Assembly (NCBI RefSeq): GCF_034259105.1
Contig: NZ_CP139478.1
Span: 631,001 to 695,000, forward strand
DNA from: Limosilactobacillus reuteri
Lineage (GTDB): Bacteria; Bacillota; Bacilli; Lactobacillales; Lactobacillaceae
Length of the DNA stretch: 64,000 nt
Reading direction: 5' to 3'
Shown here: in pieces, positions 35,988 through 44,517 of the stretch
Layout: each line of letters starts with the position of its first letter
Position numbering within the stretch: the stretch's first letter is position 1
The notes under the pieces: model-generated
The model's database searches: none
The model's input: only the letters and a program-made list of their open reading frames with translations
What the model was told of the DNA's origin: nothing
Translations under genes and position numbers: made by a program

Positions 35988-36791
35988 ATGGATAAACGAC
36001 CAATCGGGGTTATGGATTCAGGGCTAGGCGGCCTATCTGTAACCCGTGTACTTCGTGAACAAATGCCCCGCGAATCTGTAATTTTTGTGGGTGACCAAGG
36101 GCATTTTCCATATGGAACTAAGACAAAAGAACAGATCCAGCAATTAGCATTACGCATTGGAAAATTCTTGTTAAAACAAGATGTAAAAATGATGATAATT
36201 GCATGTAATACCGCAACTGCAGCAGCTCTTCAACTTCTTCAAAATGAATTACCAATTCCAGTAATTGGGGTAATTGAACCAGGAGCCATGGCTGCTACCC
36301 AACATCATTATAAAAAAATTGGGGTAATTGGCACCGAATCCACTATTAAAAATGGCGCCTATGCTAAAACGTTAGCTAAACTCAATCCTGCTTTAAAAGT
36401 TATCAGTTCTTCCGCCCAACCACTGGTCCCAATTGTTGAACATGGGCAAACAGGGACAGCTGAAGCACAAAAAGCTGTTGATGCTGAATTAAAAGTATTT
36501 GATAATCAATCGATTGAAGCTTTGATCCTTGGATGCACTCATTTTCCGTTTTTACAAAAAGAAATTCATAATAAATTAGGATCTAATGTTCAGTTAATTG
36601 ATCCTGCATTCGAGACAATCAGACAGACAAAGGAATTATTAACTAGTGAAAATCAATTGAGTGATGATTTAGCATCAAGTATCGACCTTTATTCAACGGG
36701 AGATATTAAAGACTTAGTTGCTGGTGCACAACAATGGTTACCGAATGGCTACAGCAAGTGTGCACATATTCAATTAAACGAGGAAGGTTAA
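35988..36791 (+). CDS. murI: Glutamate racemase
   Basis: MurI makes D-glutamate for peptidoglycan. The 267-residue protein has both catalytic cysteines in ACNTATAAAL near residue 73 and LGCTHFPF near 184, the N-terminal GVMDSGLGGLSV and the GDQGHFPYG segment. I chose ATG 35988, 7 nt after GAGGTGAAG, over GTG 35979. rdgB starts 1 nt downstream, so murI-rdgB-yfcE-cbpB appear to form one operon. Confidence 0.96.
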   Translation: MDKRPIGVMDSGLGGLSVTRVLREQMPRESVIFVGDQGHFPYGTKTKEQIQQLALRIGKFLLKQDVKMMIIACNTATAAALQLLQNELPIPVIGVIEPGAMAATQHHYKKIGVIGTESTIKNGAYAKTLAKLNPALKVISSSAQPLVPIVEHGQTGTAEAQKAVDAELKVFDNQSIEALILGCTHFPFLQKEIHNKLGSNVQLIDPAFETIRQTKELLTSENQLSDDLASSIDLYSTGDIKDLVAGAQQWLPNGYSKCAHIQLNEEG

Positions 36792-36792
36792 A

Positions 36793-37383
36793 ATGAAAAC
36801 AATCGTAATTGCAACAAAGAATGCTGGGAAAGCGCGTGAATACCAAGAGATGCTTGCTCCCCTAGGAATTGAAGTAAAAACATTAGCCGATTTTGCACCA
36901 ATAGCAATTAATGAAAATGGTAAAACATTTGAAGAAAATGCAACAATTAAAGCCACTACAGCTGCTAATGAACTTCAATTACCTGTTATGGCGGATGATT
37001 CGGGATTAATGGTTGATGCCCTTGGCGGTGCTCCAGGAGTACGTTCAGCAAGGTATGCTGGTGATCATGACGATGCTGCTAATAATGCTAAACTCTTATC
37101 GGCATTAAATGGGGTACTTGATGAAAAAAGGACTGCTCACTTCCATACTACCATCGTTGGAATTAAGCCTGATGGGACAAAATTAGTTGCTAATGGCCGA
37201 GTTGATGGTCATATTCTTCATCAACTCACGGGAGAAAACGGTTTTGGCTATGACCCGCTTTTTTATGTCGATGAATTAGGCAAATCAATGGCCCAGTTAA
37301 CAGCAGGCCAAAAGAATCAAATTAGTCATCGGGGACGAGCATTACGGTCATTTATGAAGCAATTTAATGATTGGTGGAAATAG
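36793..37383 (+). CDS. rdgB: XTP/dITP diphosphatase (RdgB/HAM1 family)
   Basis: The enzyme hydrolyses non-canonical purine triphosphates to keep them out of DNA. The 196-residue protein shows the HAM1 motifs: ATKNAGKAREYQ at the N-terminus, FEENATIKA near 46, ADDSGLMVDALGGAPGVRSARYAG near 67-90 (in parts) and GENGFGYDPLFYV near 145. It follows murI by 1 nt behind GAGGAAGG and precedes a phosphodiesterase gene by 3 nt. Confidence 0.95.
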   Translation: MKTIVIATKNAGKAREYQEMLAPLGIEVKTLADFAPIAINENGKTFEENATIKATTAANELQLPVMADDSGLMVDALGGAPGVRSARYAGDHDDAANNAKLLSALNGVLDEKRTAHFHTTIVGIKPDGTKLVANGRVDGHILHQLTGENGFGYDPLFYVDELGKSMAQLTAGQKNQISHRGRALRSFMKQFNDWWK

Positions 37384-37386
37384 AAA

Positions 37387-37911
37387 ATGAAGATATTAGT
37401 TGTAAGTGATAACCATCGAGAAGAAAAAATTTTGACAGAGATTGTTCAAGAAATGGGGGATCAGGTTGACCTAATGATTCACTGTGGGGATTCAGAATTA
37501 GCTCCTGATCAGGAACCAATGAGCAATTTTAAGGCAGTGAAAGGGAACAATGATTATGGTTTGTCGTACCCTAATGAGTTGGTAATTAATGCTGGTCAAG
37601 AGCAGCTCTATATCACTCATGGTCATTTACAACGGGCCAATTTTTCTCTTACCCCTCTGATGCTTACCGGCCAAGAAAAGGGAGCCTCTATTGTGTGCTA
37701 CGGGCATACTCATCAATTAGGAGCCGTTTATGACCATCAAATGCTAATAATTAATCCTGGGAGTATCAGTTTTCCTCGTGGTGAATATGCTAAACTCGGG
37801 GGAACCTTTGCAATTATTGATGCACAGTCTGAGCGGTTTATTGTAGATTATTATAACCGTCAGATGGAAGCTGTTCCTGGATTACATTGTGAATTCAGTC
37901 GTCAAAAATAA
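37387..37911 (+). CDS. YfcE/MJ0936-type metallophosphoesterase
   Basis: This 174-residue protein is a small calcineurin-like phosphodiesterase with metal motifs VVSDNHREE, IHCGDSE, VKGNNDY, ITHGHL and CYGHTHQLG in order. Homologues hydrolyse bis-pNPP in vitro but natural substrates are uncertain. Gene order behind rdgB is conserved in Firmicutes (ysnB). It overlaps neither neighbour; cbpB starts 15 nt later. Confidence 0.92.
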   Translation: MKILVVSDNHREEKILTEIVQEMGDQVDLMIHCGDSELAPDQEPMSNFKAVKGNNDYGLSYPNELVINAGQEQLYITHGHLQRANFSLTPLMLTGQEKGASIVCYGHTHQLGAVYDHQMLIINPGSISFPRGEYAKLGGTFAIIDAQSERFIVDYYNRQMEAVPGLHCEFSRQK

Positions 37912-37926
37912 AGGAGTGTATTTTTT

Positions 37927-38370
37927 GTGATTGATCAGCGTTTACGGACCTTATTGCTGAAAAATGAGCAGAAGTTTATGATCCCCGCCAGCTTAGTCGC
38001 GATGGTAAACCAAAGTAATAGTTTAGATCATGCATTCTTAGTTCTTACTAAGGATCGTTATGCTAAAATTATTGTGGTTGACAATAAAAACCATTATTGC
38101 GGTCAGATTTCATTGGCAATGATTACTGACCAATTATTGGAGACAAAGCGGATCAATGTGGAACGCTTAAATGAATTAACGGTCAGGGATGTGATGCAAA
38201 CCGATGCGCCGGTTATTCAAGATCCAACTGATATCGAAGAAAATTTACACCTCTTAATTGACCAGTCGTTTTTACCGGTGGTGGACGATCATAATTACTT
38301 TTGCGGAATTGTGACGCGTCGTGAAGTATTAAAGGCGGTCAATTATACAATGCATACTTTTGGAAAATAA
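37927..38370 (+). CDS. cbpB: CBS-domain protein, CbpB (YkuL) type
   Basis: The 147-residue protein consists of two CBS domains (about residues 14-75 and 85-145), including VRDVMQTDAPVIQ and LPVVDDHNYFCGIVTRREVL. Standalone tandem CBS proteins of this type (CbpB/DarB) bind c-di-AMP in Listeria and Bacillus and regulate Rel. That ligand is inferred here. Start is GTG 37927 behind AAAGGAG. Dispersed repeat B downstream provides a terminator hairpin. Confidence 0.88.
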   Translation: MIDQRLRTLLLKNEQKFMIPASLVAMVNQSNSLDHAFLVLTKDRYAKIIVVDNKNHYCGQISLAMITDQLLETKRINVERLNELTVRDVMQTDAPVIQDPTDIEENLHLLIDQSFLPVVDDHNYFCGIVTRREVLKAVNYTMHTFGK

Positions 38371-38377
38371 TGAAAGT

Positions 38378-38470
38378 GGCTGTGACATAAGTTGAGTTAC
38401 TCTCATAAAAAACAAATAGCGTAGTACAACAAAGGCCTCCAGCGCCCGGTAAAACCGAATGTTGGAGGCC
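38378..38470 (-). repeat. Dispersed ~93-bp repeat, copy B (inverted relative to copy A)
   Basis: This is the reverse complement counterpart of 29399-29490. In plus orientation it ends with hairpin GGCCTCCAGCG ... ATGTTGGAGGCC followed by TCTTTTT, so this copy can act as terminator for cbpB. On the minus strand it lies directly after the stop of the HAD phosphatase gene. Confidence 0.8.
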
Positions 38471-38475
38471 TCTTT

Positions 38476-39312
38476 TTATCGTTCATTTTTAATTAATTGG
38501 TTAATAGTCTGCAAGACGCCATCATGATTATTATCAATTGTGGTGGTGTGGGCAGCTTGCATTTGAATAATTGGTTGTGCATTCTGCATTGCGTAGCTTT
38601 GACTCGTCATCGCTAACATCCCGAGGTCATTTTCATTGTCACCAAACGTAACAATTTCATTTGCCTTTAAATTAAAGTGGGACTGCAAAAGGGAAAGAGC
38701 GTTTTGTTTAGTTGCAGCAGCATTACCGATTAAGTCAGTATTAAAGCCTGAATTTTCCATGATTAAAGATGGCGGTAAGTAACCATCTAAGGTTGTTGCA
38801 ATTTTTTTAAGATCGATATGATTAGCAAAATTAATCGATATCTTGGTAAAATTTTCAGTTGGTCGTTGAGTGAAAATCTGCCGGATATCAGGAATACGCT
38901 CCACATTTTCATAAAAAAGTTTCACAATATTGAAATCATGAGCACTCATCCCCTGATCGACATAAGATTTTTCACTAGTAGAGATTACTAATTGATTAAT
39001 ATCTTGCGGACCATAGAAACGGTCAAGAACATGAATAACTCGGGCTAAAGATTCCTGATTAATAGGAAAAGATTTAAATAATTTGCTTCCTAAATGGATA
39101 ACTGATCCGTTTTGCGAAATAAATCCCATCTTGGCGGTGTAGTCTTTAAATTCACGTTGCAATCGTGGAAAACTGGATCCACTAGCAGCGACAAAGTAGA
39201 TATTATGGCGTTCAAGTTGGCGAAAGACCTTTGCGAATAAAGAATGATTGTAAGTATGGTCGTCTCGTAAAAAGGTTCCGTCCATATCAGTAGCGATTAA
39301 TTTAATGCTCAT
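38476..39312 (-). CDS. Cof-type HAD-IIB family phosphatase
   Basis: The 278-residue protein has HAD motifs ATDMDGTFLRDD at residues 6-17, the Ser/Thr motif AASGSSF near 45, a Lys and the metal-binding GDNENDLGML near 222. These enzymes dephosphorylate sugar phosphates, FMN or similar small metabolites; the substrate cannot be told. I start it at ATG 39312 behind GGGAGGGAG, which places the start 11 nt inside the end of the MscS gene, so the two are translationally coupled. Confidence 0.92.
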   Translation of the reverse strand: MSIKLIATDMDGTFLRDDHTYNHSLFAKVFRQLERHNIYFVAASGSSFPRLQREFKDYTAKMGFISQNGSVIHLGSKLFKSFPINQESLARVIHVLDRFYGPQDINQLVISTSEKSYVDQGMSAHDFNIVKLFYENVERIPDIRQIFTQRPTENFTKISINFANHIDLKKIATTLDGYLPPSLIMENSGFNTDLIGNAAATKQNALSLLQSHFNLKANEIVTFGDNENDLGMLAMTSQSYAMQNAQPIIQMQAAHTTTIDNNHDGVLQTINQLIKNER

Positions 39313-40177
39313 TAGGTGCTCCCTCCCAGGCAATTGGAATATTATTTGTTCGTAATTCTTTAAGATATGCTGCCAAAAAGCGACTAGCGACAGTTGATTG
39401 TTTTCCACTGACTGCTGTTATTGTCACGCGAAAAACGAGCGCACCGTCTGGAGTAACGACTGGTCCGACAATAACTGGTTTTAATTGTAGTGCCTTTGTT
39501 TGTGGCACTAGTTTTTTATTAACTTGCGTAACAATTTCTTCTACCTTGTTAAGCGGGGTCTTCGAAGTAATCCGAATATCAACGTTGCTGACCATATTAT
39601 TTCGTGAAAGATTTTGCACAATGGTAATGTTACGGTTAGGAATAAAATTAAGTGTCCCATCGGAACTAGTAACTTGCGTAGTACGAATTCCAAGCGCGGT
39701 TACTGTTCCTTTGATTTGACCAATTTGGACAGTATCGCCAACGTCTAATTGTTGCTCAAGTAGGATGAAAAATCCAGTCACGATATCACTAACAAGGCTT
39801 TGCGCACCAAGCCCCAATGCTAAACTAAAAATTCCGGCTCCAGCAATCAGAGTGCCCACTGGAACGCCAATTTCTGATAATATAGCGTACAATAAGAAAA
39901 AATAACAAGTATAACGGTAAATGTTTAAGACAAGGGTTTTTACCGTTGCCATTCGGTTGCTATTTTTTAGCACATTGTATTTTTTTGATTCTTGAAAAAG
40001 GTGGACAATGATAACCCGTCCTACCCATAAAATCATTAAAAATAAGACAAACGTAACGATAATTAAAAGAAATTTACTTAAAAGCTGTTGTGAAATTTCG
40101 TGCCAGGATAAATCTGTAAAAGCTTTTTTTAATTGTTCCGTTTGTTTTGATGTAAGTGAAGTGGCACCAGTGATCAT
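39302..40177 (-). CDS. Small-conductance mechanosensitive channel (MscS family)
   Basis: The 291-residue membrane protein has three or more N-terminal helices and the pore-lining glycine/alanine-rich TM3 (GTLIAGAGIFSLALGLGAQSLVSD, shown as family motif near residues 112-135), followed by the beta domain (FFILLEQQLDVGDTVQIGQIKGTV) and a C-terminal mixed domain. MscS channels release solutes on hypo-osmotic shock. ATG 40177 follows TAGGAGG. It precedes the HAD gene in one operon. Confidence 0.93.
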   Translation of the reverse strand: MITGATSLTSKQTEQLKKAFTDLSWHEISQQLLSKFLLIIVTFVLFLMILWVGRVIIVHLFQESKKYNVLKNSNRMATVKTLVLNIYRYTCYFFLLYAILSEIGVPVGTLIAGAGIFSLALGLGAQSLVSDIVTGFFILLEQQLDVGDTVQIGQIKGTVTALGIRTTQVTSSDGTLNFIPNRNITIVQNLSRNNMVSNVDIRITSKTPLNKVEEIVTQVNKKLVPQTKALQLKPVIVGPVVTPDGALVFRVTITAVSGKQSTVASRFLAAYLKELRTNNIPIAWEGAPNEH

Positions 40178-40319
40178 AATAACCTCCTAAAAAATACTAA
40201 TAAATATTTTAACAGGGAAGATAAGCTTCTGTCGACTACACTAGATTATCGTTTTTATTTGTTTTATGATATTCTTAGTATTGAATAAGTATTTTGAAAA
40301 CTAAAGGAGGGATTATCAG

Positions 40320-40760
40320 ATGACTTTTGGTCAGTTGGCAGGGTTAATTGCGGCAATCGCATTCCTAATATTAGTCATTTTTGCATGTATCCTGTTGAAT
40401 CAATTGAGTAAGACAATGAAAGAAACAAATAAAAGTATTTCAACTTTAACGCGGGATGTTCATTATCTTAGCCAAGAAATGGAGGACGTGCTAAGTAACA
40501 CGAATACATTGTTAGACGATATTAATCATAAATCAGAACAACTAGATCCGGCGGTTAAAGCAGTTGCAGATGTAAGTCAGAGTGTTTCAGAAGTGAATGC
40601 CTCACTTCAAGAAATGGTCGAGAAAGCCCGGCTGCACCGCGAGAAGCGACAATTTGACCGGAGTATTTTTAAGTTTGCAGGAAAGACGCTTGTTTTAGAT
40701 GCTTTCAACAAATTTAGACAGCATCGGAAGCAAAAGAAAGGAATGACAAATAATGAGTAA
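40320..40760 (+). CDS. DUF948 membrane protein (YtxG type)
   Basis: The 146-residue protein has one N-terminal membrane helix (about residues 5-26) and then a long charged coiled coil with heptad Leu/Val (NQLSKTMKETNKSISTL onward), as in DUF948 proteins. The C-terminus is basic. In Bacillus ytxG-ytxH-ytxJ encode general-stress proteins; here the following gene fits YtxH. Role in the cell is unknown. ATG 40320 follows AAAGGAGGG. The next gene overlaps it by 8 nt. Confidence 0.85.
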   Translation: MTFGQLAGLIAAIAFLILVIFACILLNQLSKTMKETNKSISTLTRDVHYLSQEMEDVLSNTNTLLDDINHKSEQLDPAVKAVADVSQSVSEVNASLQEMVEKARLHREKRQFDRSIFKFAGKTLVLDAFNKFRQHRKQKKGMTNNE

Positions 40761-41211
40761 AAAGTTACTTGCTGGGATATTATTAGGTGGAGCTGCAACA
40801 TATGCCGCATGGAAGAAAATGGCACCAGCTAAAAAAGAAGCATTGAAAGAAATCGTTGATGAAAAGATTAATAAAGTTGCTGATTATGTGACTGATTACA
40901 CCTTAGACGCATTAGATATTGTTGATGATCTTATGAGTGATTCTAACTTGAACGATAAGGTGAGCGGCGCTGCGGATGCTGTTAATAATGTTAAGGGTAA
41001 GGTAAAAGATAGCGCCAATAAAGTAGTTAATCATATGACTAATGATGACTTTGATAAGCAAACTGCTGATATTCGTGAGGAATTAGCGAAGAATAAAGAA
41101 GCAGATGAAGATAATAACGATATTATTATCGATGCTACTAGTGATCAAAAGCCAGCATCTACTGAAGACGATGAAGCAGATCAAGCTGATGCTAAGATAG
41201 CCAATAAATAA
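40753..41211 (+). CDS. YtxH-like small surface/stress protein
   Basis: The 152-residue protein starts with a short hydrophobic, glycine-rich segment (KKLLAGILLGGAATYAAW), a membrane anchor or glycine-zipper, as in YtxH proteins. The remainder is a charged, predicted helical region with VNNVKGKVKDSANKVVN repeats and an acidic tail rich in Asp/Glu. It overlaps the DUF948 gene by 8 nt, so both are made together. The precise function is unknown. Confidence 0.75.
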   Translation: MSKKLLAGILLGGAATYAAWKKMAPAKKEALKEIVDEKINKVADYVTDYTLDALDIVDDLMSDSNLNDKVSGAADAVNNVKGKVKDSANKVVNHMTNDDFDKQTADIREELAKNKEADEDNNDIIIDATSDQKPASTEDDEADQADAKIANK

Positions 41212-41217
41212 GTAAAT

Positions 41218-41247
41218 AAAAAAGCTGAGAAATTTCTCAGCTTTTTT
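41218..41247. terminator. Bidirectional terminator
   Basis: AAAAAAGCTGAGAAA/TTTCTCAGCTTTTTT is nearly perfectly symmetrical and sits between two converging genes. Confidence 0.92.
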
Positions 41248-41250
41248 ATT

Positions 41251-42360
41251 TTAATGAGGGAAAGTTAGCAATTCTTTAGTTGTATGCGTAAATGGTTCGC
41301 AACCATCTTCTGTAATATGAACACAGTCTTCAATCCGGACGCCGGCAAAACCTGGAATATAAATGCCTGGTTCAATAGAGAAGCACATGCCAGGTTCAAG
41401 AACTAGCTGATTTCCTTCCATGATTGATGGAAATTCGTGTTCACTGCTGCCCATTCCGTGCCCAAGCCGGTGAATAAAGTATTCGCCATAACCGGCTGCA
41501 GTAATGATATCACGAGCGATCTTATCTAATTCTTCAGCAGTCATTCCCGGCTTCGCAGTATTTTGAGCGGCCAATTGAGCCTCTAAACATACTTTGTAGA
41601 TGTCTTTTTGTTTGTCATTTAACTTTCTTACAGCCACTGTTCGGGAAGCATCACTAATATAGCCATCAACAATTGTTCCTAAGTCAAAGAGGACGAGCTG
41701 ATTATTTTGGATTTTATTACTGGAGGTAGCTCCATGAGGCTCGGCAGCATGAGGACCAGCTTGAACTAGAGTATCAAAACTCATTTTATTAATCCCGTGT
41801 TGCTTAAGAGCGTATTCTAAATCGGCAGCAACTTCTTGTTCTGTTTTACCAATTTGAATTGCTTCGAATCCTACTTTAAAAGCGAAATCAGCCCATTTTC
41901 CGGCTTCATTTAACTTAGCGATCTCATCATCGCTTTTAATCATTCGCATTTTTGCTATCAAAGGAGAGAGATCAGTATTAAAATGGGCATTAGGGAGGAC
42001 TTTTTCTAAAGCACGAAGACGGTCAACAGTTAGTGATTCTCCCTCAATTCCCCAGTTAATTGGTGAACCAGCGTGATTTTTGATGTGTTCAGCAATAAGC
42101 TCAAAAGGTTTTTCGTGATCTAAGTACCCATATACCGGATATTTCCAACCAGTATCCTTTATTGCTTCTACTTCAAGCGCTGGGGCAAACAGAAATGGCT
42201 CACTATCGGTAAAAAAGGCTAGTGCTAATACCCGTTCTACTGGATCACTGTAGAAACCAGTTAGGTAATTAATGGTCATTGGATCACTAATATAAGCAGC
42301 ATCTAATCCTTTTTCAGTAAGAGCGCTTTGTAATTGATTAAGTTTTGTCACTGCATTCAC
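41251..42360 (-). CDS. pepQ: Xaa-Pro dipeptidase (M24 family)
   Basis: PepQ cleaves X-Pro dipeptides in the cytoplasm. The 369-residue protein has the creatinase N-terminal domain and the M24 pita-bread domain with metal ligands in FDLGTIVDGYISDASRT near residue 225, HRLGHGMG near 290 and two Glu-containing stretches (SIEPGIY, VRIEDCV). Divergent pairing with ccpA is the classical lactobacillus arrangement. The ATG at 42360 has AGGAAGTGAATGC upstream. Confidence 0.95.
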   Translation of the reverse strand: MNAVTKLNQLQSALTEKGLDAAYISDPMTINYLTGFYSDPVERVLALAFFTDSEPFLFAPALEVEAIKDTGWKYPVYGYLDHEKPFELIAEHIKNHAGSPINWGIEGESLTVDRLRALEKVLPNAHFNTDLSPLIAKMRMIKSDDEIAKLNEAGKWADFAFKVGFEAIQIGKTEQEVAADLEYALKQHGINKMSFDTLVQAGPHAAEPHGATSSNKIQNNQLVLFDLGTIVDGYISDASRTVAVRKLNDKQKDIYKVCLEAQLAAQNTAKPGMTAEELDKIARDIITAAGYGEYFIHRLGHGMGSSEHEFPSIMEGNQLVLEPGMCFSIEPGIYIPGFAGVRIEDCVHITEDGCEPFTHTTKELLTFPH

Positions 42361-42425
42361 TTCCTAAAAAAGATTGCGAATATTATAACATATTGTTATG
42401 AAAGTAAAAAAATAATGAAGAACGT

Positions 42426-42454
42426 TTGCTAATTAAAACTAAATCTGCTATATT
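42426..42454 (+). promoter_or_regulatory. Promoter of ccpA
   Basis: TTGCTA (42426-42431), 17-nt spacer and TATATT (42449-42454), 57 nt upstream of the ccpA start. Confidence 0.65.
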
Positions 42455-42511
42455 AACTAGGTTATGAAAAAATATGAAAACAGATTATACCAATAAAGAA
42501 AGGGCTATCTT

Positions 42512-43522
42512 ATGGAAAAACAATCAGTAACAATTTATACGGTTGCCCGAGAAGCTCGTGTCTCAATGGCCACTGTTTCACGGGTAGTAAATGGCAATCC
42601 AAATGTAAAGCCAGAAACTAGACAAAAAGTTTTAGATGTAATTAAGCAGCTTAATTATCGTCCTAATGCAGTTGCACGGGGATTAGCTTCTAAAAAGACA
42701 ACGACTGTCGGGGTAGTTATTCCTAATATAACTGATCCATACTTTGCGGAATTAGCATTGGGGATTGATGATGTTGCTTCAATGTATAAGTACAATATCA
42801 TTTTAACTAATTCTGATTCTGATGATGAAAAGATTCTAAAAGTGGTGCGGAGCTTGCTTGCTAAACAGGTTGATGGACTTATTTTTATGGGTCATGATGT
42901 TTCTGATGATCTGCGAAATGAATTTGAAAGCACAAATACACCAGTTGTAGTAGCTGGTTCTGTTGTTAATGATGATACTTTACCAAGCGTTCGGATTAAC
43001 TACCAAGCAGCTGCCAAGGAAGCAACAGAATTTCTGCTAAAGCATGGTGATCAACAAGTCGCCTATATTACTGGTCCATTACGATACTCAATTAATGGTA
43101 AAGACCGACTCAATGGATATAAAGAAGCATTGACAAATAATAATGTGGCATTTAATGATTCATTAGTAATTGAAACAAACGGGTCTTATCAAGCAGGATA
43201 TGCAAAGGCACAAGAAGTTATCGAAAAGGGCTTAAAGGCTGCTTATGTAACAGATGATAGTTTAGCTGCGGGGCTCTTGAACGGGCTTACAGATGCTGGT
43301 ATTAGTGTTCCAGCTGAGTTTGAACTAATTTCTTCCAATGACACTAATTATACAAAGGTTGTCCGGCCGACAATTACTTCAATCACTCAACCCCTTTATG
43401 ATCTTGGAGCCATTTCAATGCGGTTGTTGACAAAATTAATGGATGGCGATGACAGCAATGATGATGAAAAGAATGTTATTTTAGATCATGGCTTTATTGA
43501 ACGCCAATCAACTCGTAAATAG
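42512..43522 (+). CDS. ccpA: Catabolite control protein A
   Basis: CcpA is the LacI-family regulator that, with phospho-HPr, represses or activates genes at cre sites. The 336-residue protein has the N-terminal HTH (TIYTVAREARVSMATVSRVVNG, positions 7-28) and hinge NYRPNAVARGLASKK, then a periplasmic-binding-protein-like effector domain (TTTVGVVIPNITDPYFAEL). Divergent to pepQ, as in other lactobacilli. ATG 42512 follows AAAGGGCTA. An unknown membrane protein gene starts 13 nt downstream. Confidence 0.96.
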   Translation: MEKQSVTIYTVAREARVSMATVSRVVNGNPNVKPETRQKVLDVIKQLNYRPNAVARGLASKKTTTVGVVIPNITDPYFAELALGIDDVASMYKYNIILTNSDSDDEKILKVVRSLLAKQVDGLIFMGHDVSDDLRNEFESTNTPVVVAGSVVNDDTLPSVRINYQAAAKEATEFLLKHGDQQVAYITGPLRYSINGKDRLNGYKEALTNNNVAFNDSLVIETNGSYQAGYAKAQEVIEKGLKAAYVTDDSLAAGLLNGLTDAGISVPAEFELISSNDTNYTKVVRPTITSITQPLYDLGAISMRLLTKLMDGDDSNDDEKNVILDHGFIERQSTRK

Positions 43523-43535
43523 GTTGTGATTTGTT

Positions 43536-44381
43536 GTGACAACCCGAAGTGAATTGCGAGCACAACGACAAGAAAAAGTTGAGAAACCAGTAGAAGAAAC
43601 ACCGAAAAAGCTTCATTTTCTATACTGCTTATGGGGTGTAATCTGTGTGACTTTACTCGGGCTAACATTACTAATTAATTCGACACTCTTAAATGTTAAC
43701 TTTGTAAAAGAAGAAGTTACAAGTTCGTCGCTTGAATCAGTTATGTTAAGTCAGGTTAACAGCAGTCTAACTCAGTACGGGATTTCAACTTCTGTCTTAA
43801 AGAAAAGTGATACTGACAAGCTAATTAATCAGGCAATTGATCAGGTATATGCAGGTGAAAAAATTAATCTTGACCTATCATCTATAGTTAATAATGTGGG
43901 CACATCTGTTAATTCCCAATTAACTCAATATGGTTTGTCGACGTCCATGTTACCAGCAGGCAGTTCTTCAGCAATTACTGGTAACATTAATTCGGTGGTT
44001 AACAGTCAGTTAAATACTCCCGAAGTTGCACAGTTAATTAATGGGATTAAAATTGCTAAAACGGTTATTAATATTATTTTAGTGATTTCAATTATCAGCC
44101 TCGTTCTATTGATTTTTAAGGGGTTATGGCAGCATCACTTAATTGGTAGTTTTAGGTGGATTTATCTGTGGGGAACTGTTTTATATACAGGAATCGTTAT
44201 GACTATTCATGCGATTGCTCTTCAAATGGGTGCTGGACAACCAGACATAAGCCCCTTTATTTCCCAGGTTGCCAATGATTTTCAGCAGACTGGATTTCAT
44301 GGTTCAATGATGCTGATTGTTATTAGTATTGTGTTATTTATTCTGCAATTTGTAAAACGAAAATGGCAACCTCACCGTTAG
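43536..44381 (+). CDS. Membrane protein of unknown function with internal repeat
   Basis: I do not recognise a family. The 281-residue protein has a charged N-terminus (30 residues), one membrane segment at about 30-48, an extracellular Ser/Asn-rich region of about 130 residues, then three further membrane helices (about 178-197, 207-227, 254-276). The extracellular part has a repeated motif VNSxLTQYGxSTSxL at about residues 74-89 and 125-140. Start is GTG 43536. The last codon (CGT) and stop (TAG) come from the ISLre2-like element inserted here; restoring the target gives PHQ-stop, so the length is unchanged. Confidence 0.75.
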   Translation: MTTRSELRAQRQEKVEKPVEETPKKLHFLYCLWGVICVTLLGLTLLINSTLLNVNFVKEEVTSSSLESVMLSQVNSSLTQYGISTSVLKKSDTDKLINQAIDQVYAGEKINLDLSSIVNNVGTSVNSQLTQYGLSTSMLPAGSSSAITGNINSVVNSQLNTPEVAQLINGIKIAKTVINIILVISIISLVLLIFKGLWQHHLIGSFRWIYLWGTVLYTGIVMTIHAIALQMGAGQPDISPFISQVANDFQQTGFHGSMMLIVISIVLFILQFVKRKWQPHR

Positions 44382-44467
44382 TGTAAGATTTTCATAGGTT
44401 GGATGAATAATTCATCTGGTCGTGGAAATCTTTTTTGTAGACCAATTTACTTATTTACAAAAAAAGA

Positions 44468-44517
44468 AAAGACCAGTAGCCTTTAGTGTGTCGAATACTA
44501 AGCAAAGGCAGGTCTTT
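44468..44517 (+). promoter_or_regulatory. Long nested hairpin over the transposase ribosome binding site
   Basis: AAAGACC/GGTCTTT, then GCCTTT/AAAGGC, then TTAGT/ACTAA nest in one stem ending 4 nt before the transposase ATG. Read-through RNA would fold and hide the weak AGGCAGG site, while RNA starting inside the hairpin would not. Confidence 0.6.

Noticed and set aside
42415..42435. Possible cre site (GAAGAACGTTTGCTA) between pepQ and ccpA
   Set aside because: It has the ACGT core but misses several conserved cre positions (two in the left half, one in the right), so it is too weak to list.
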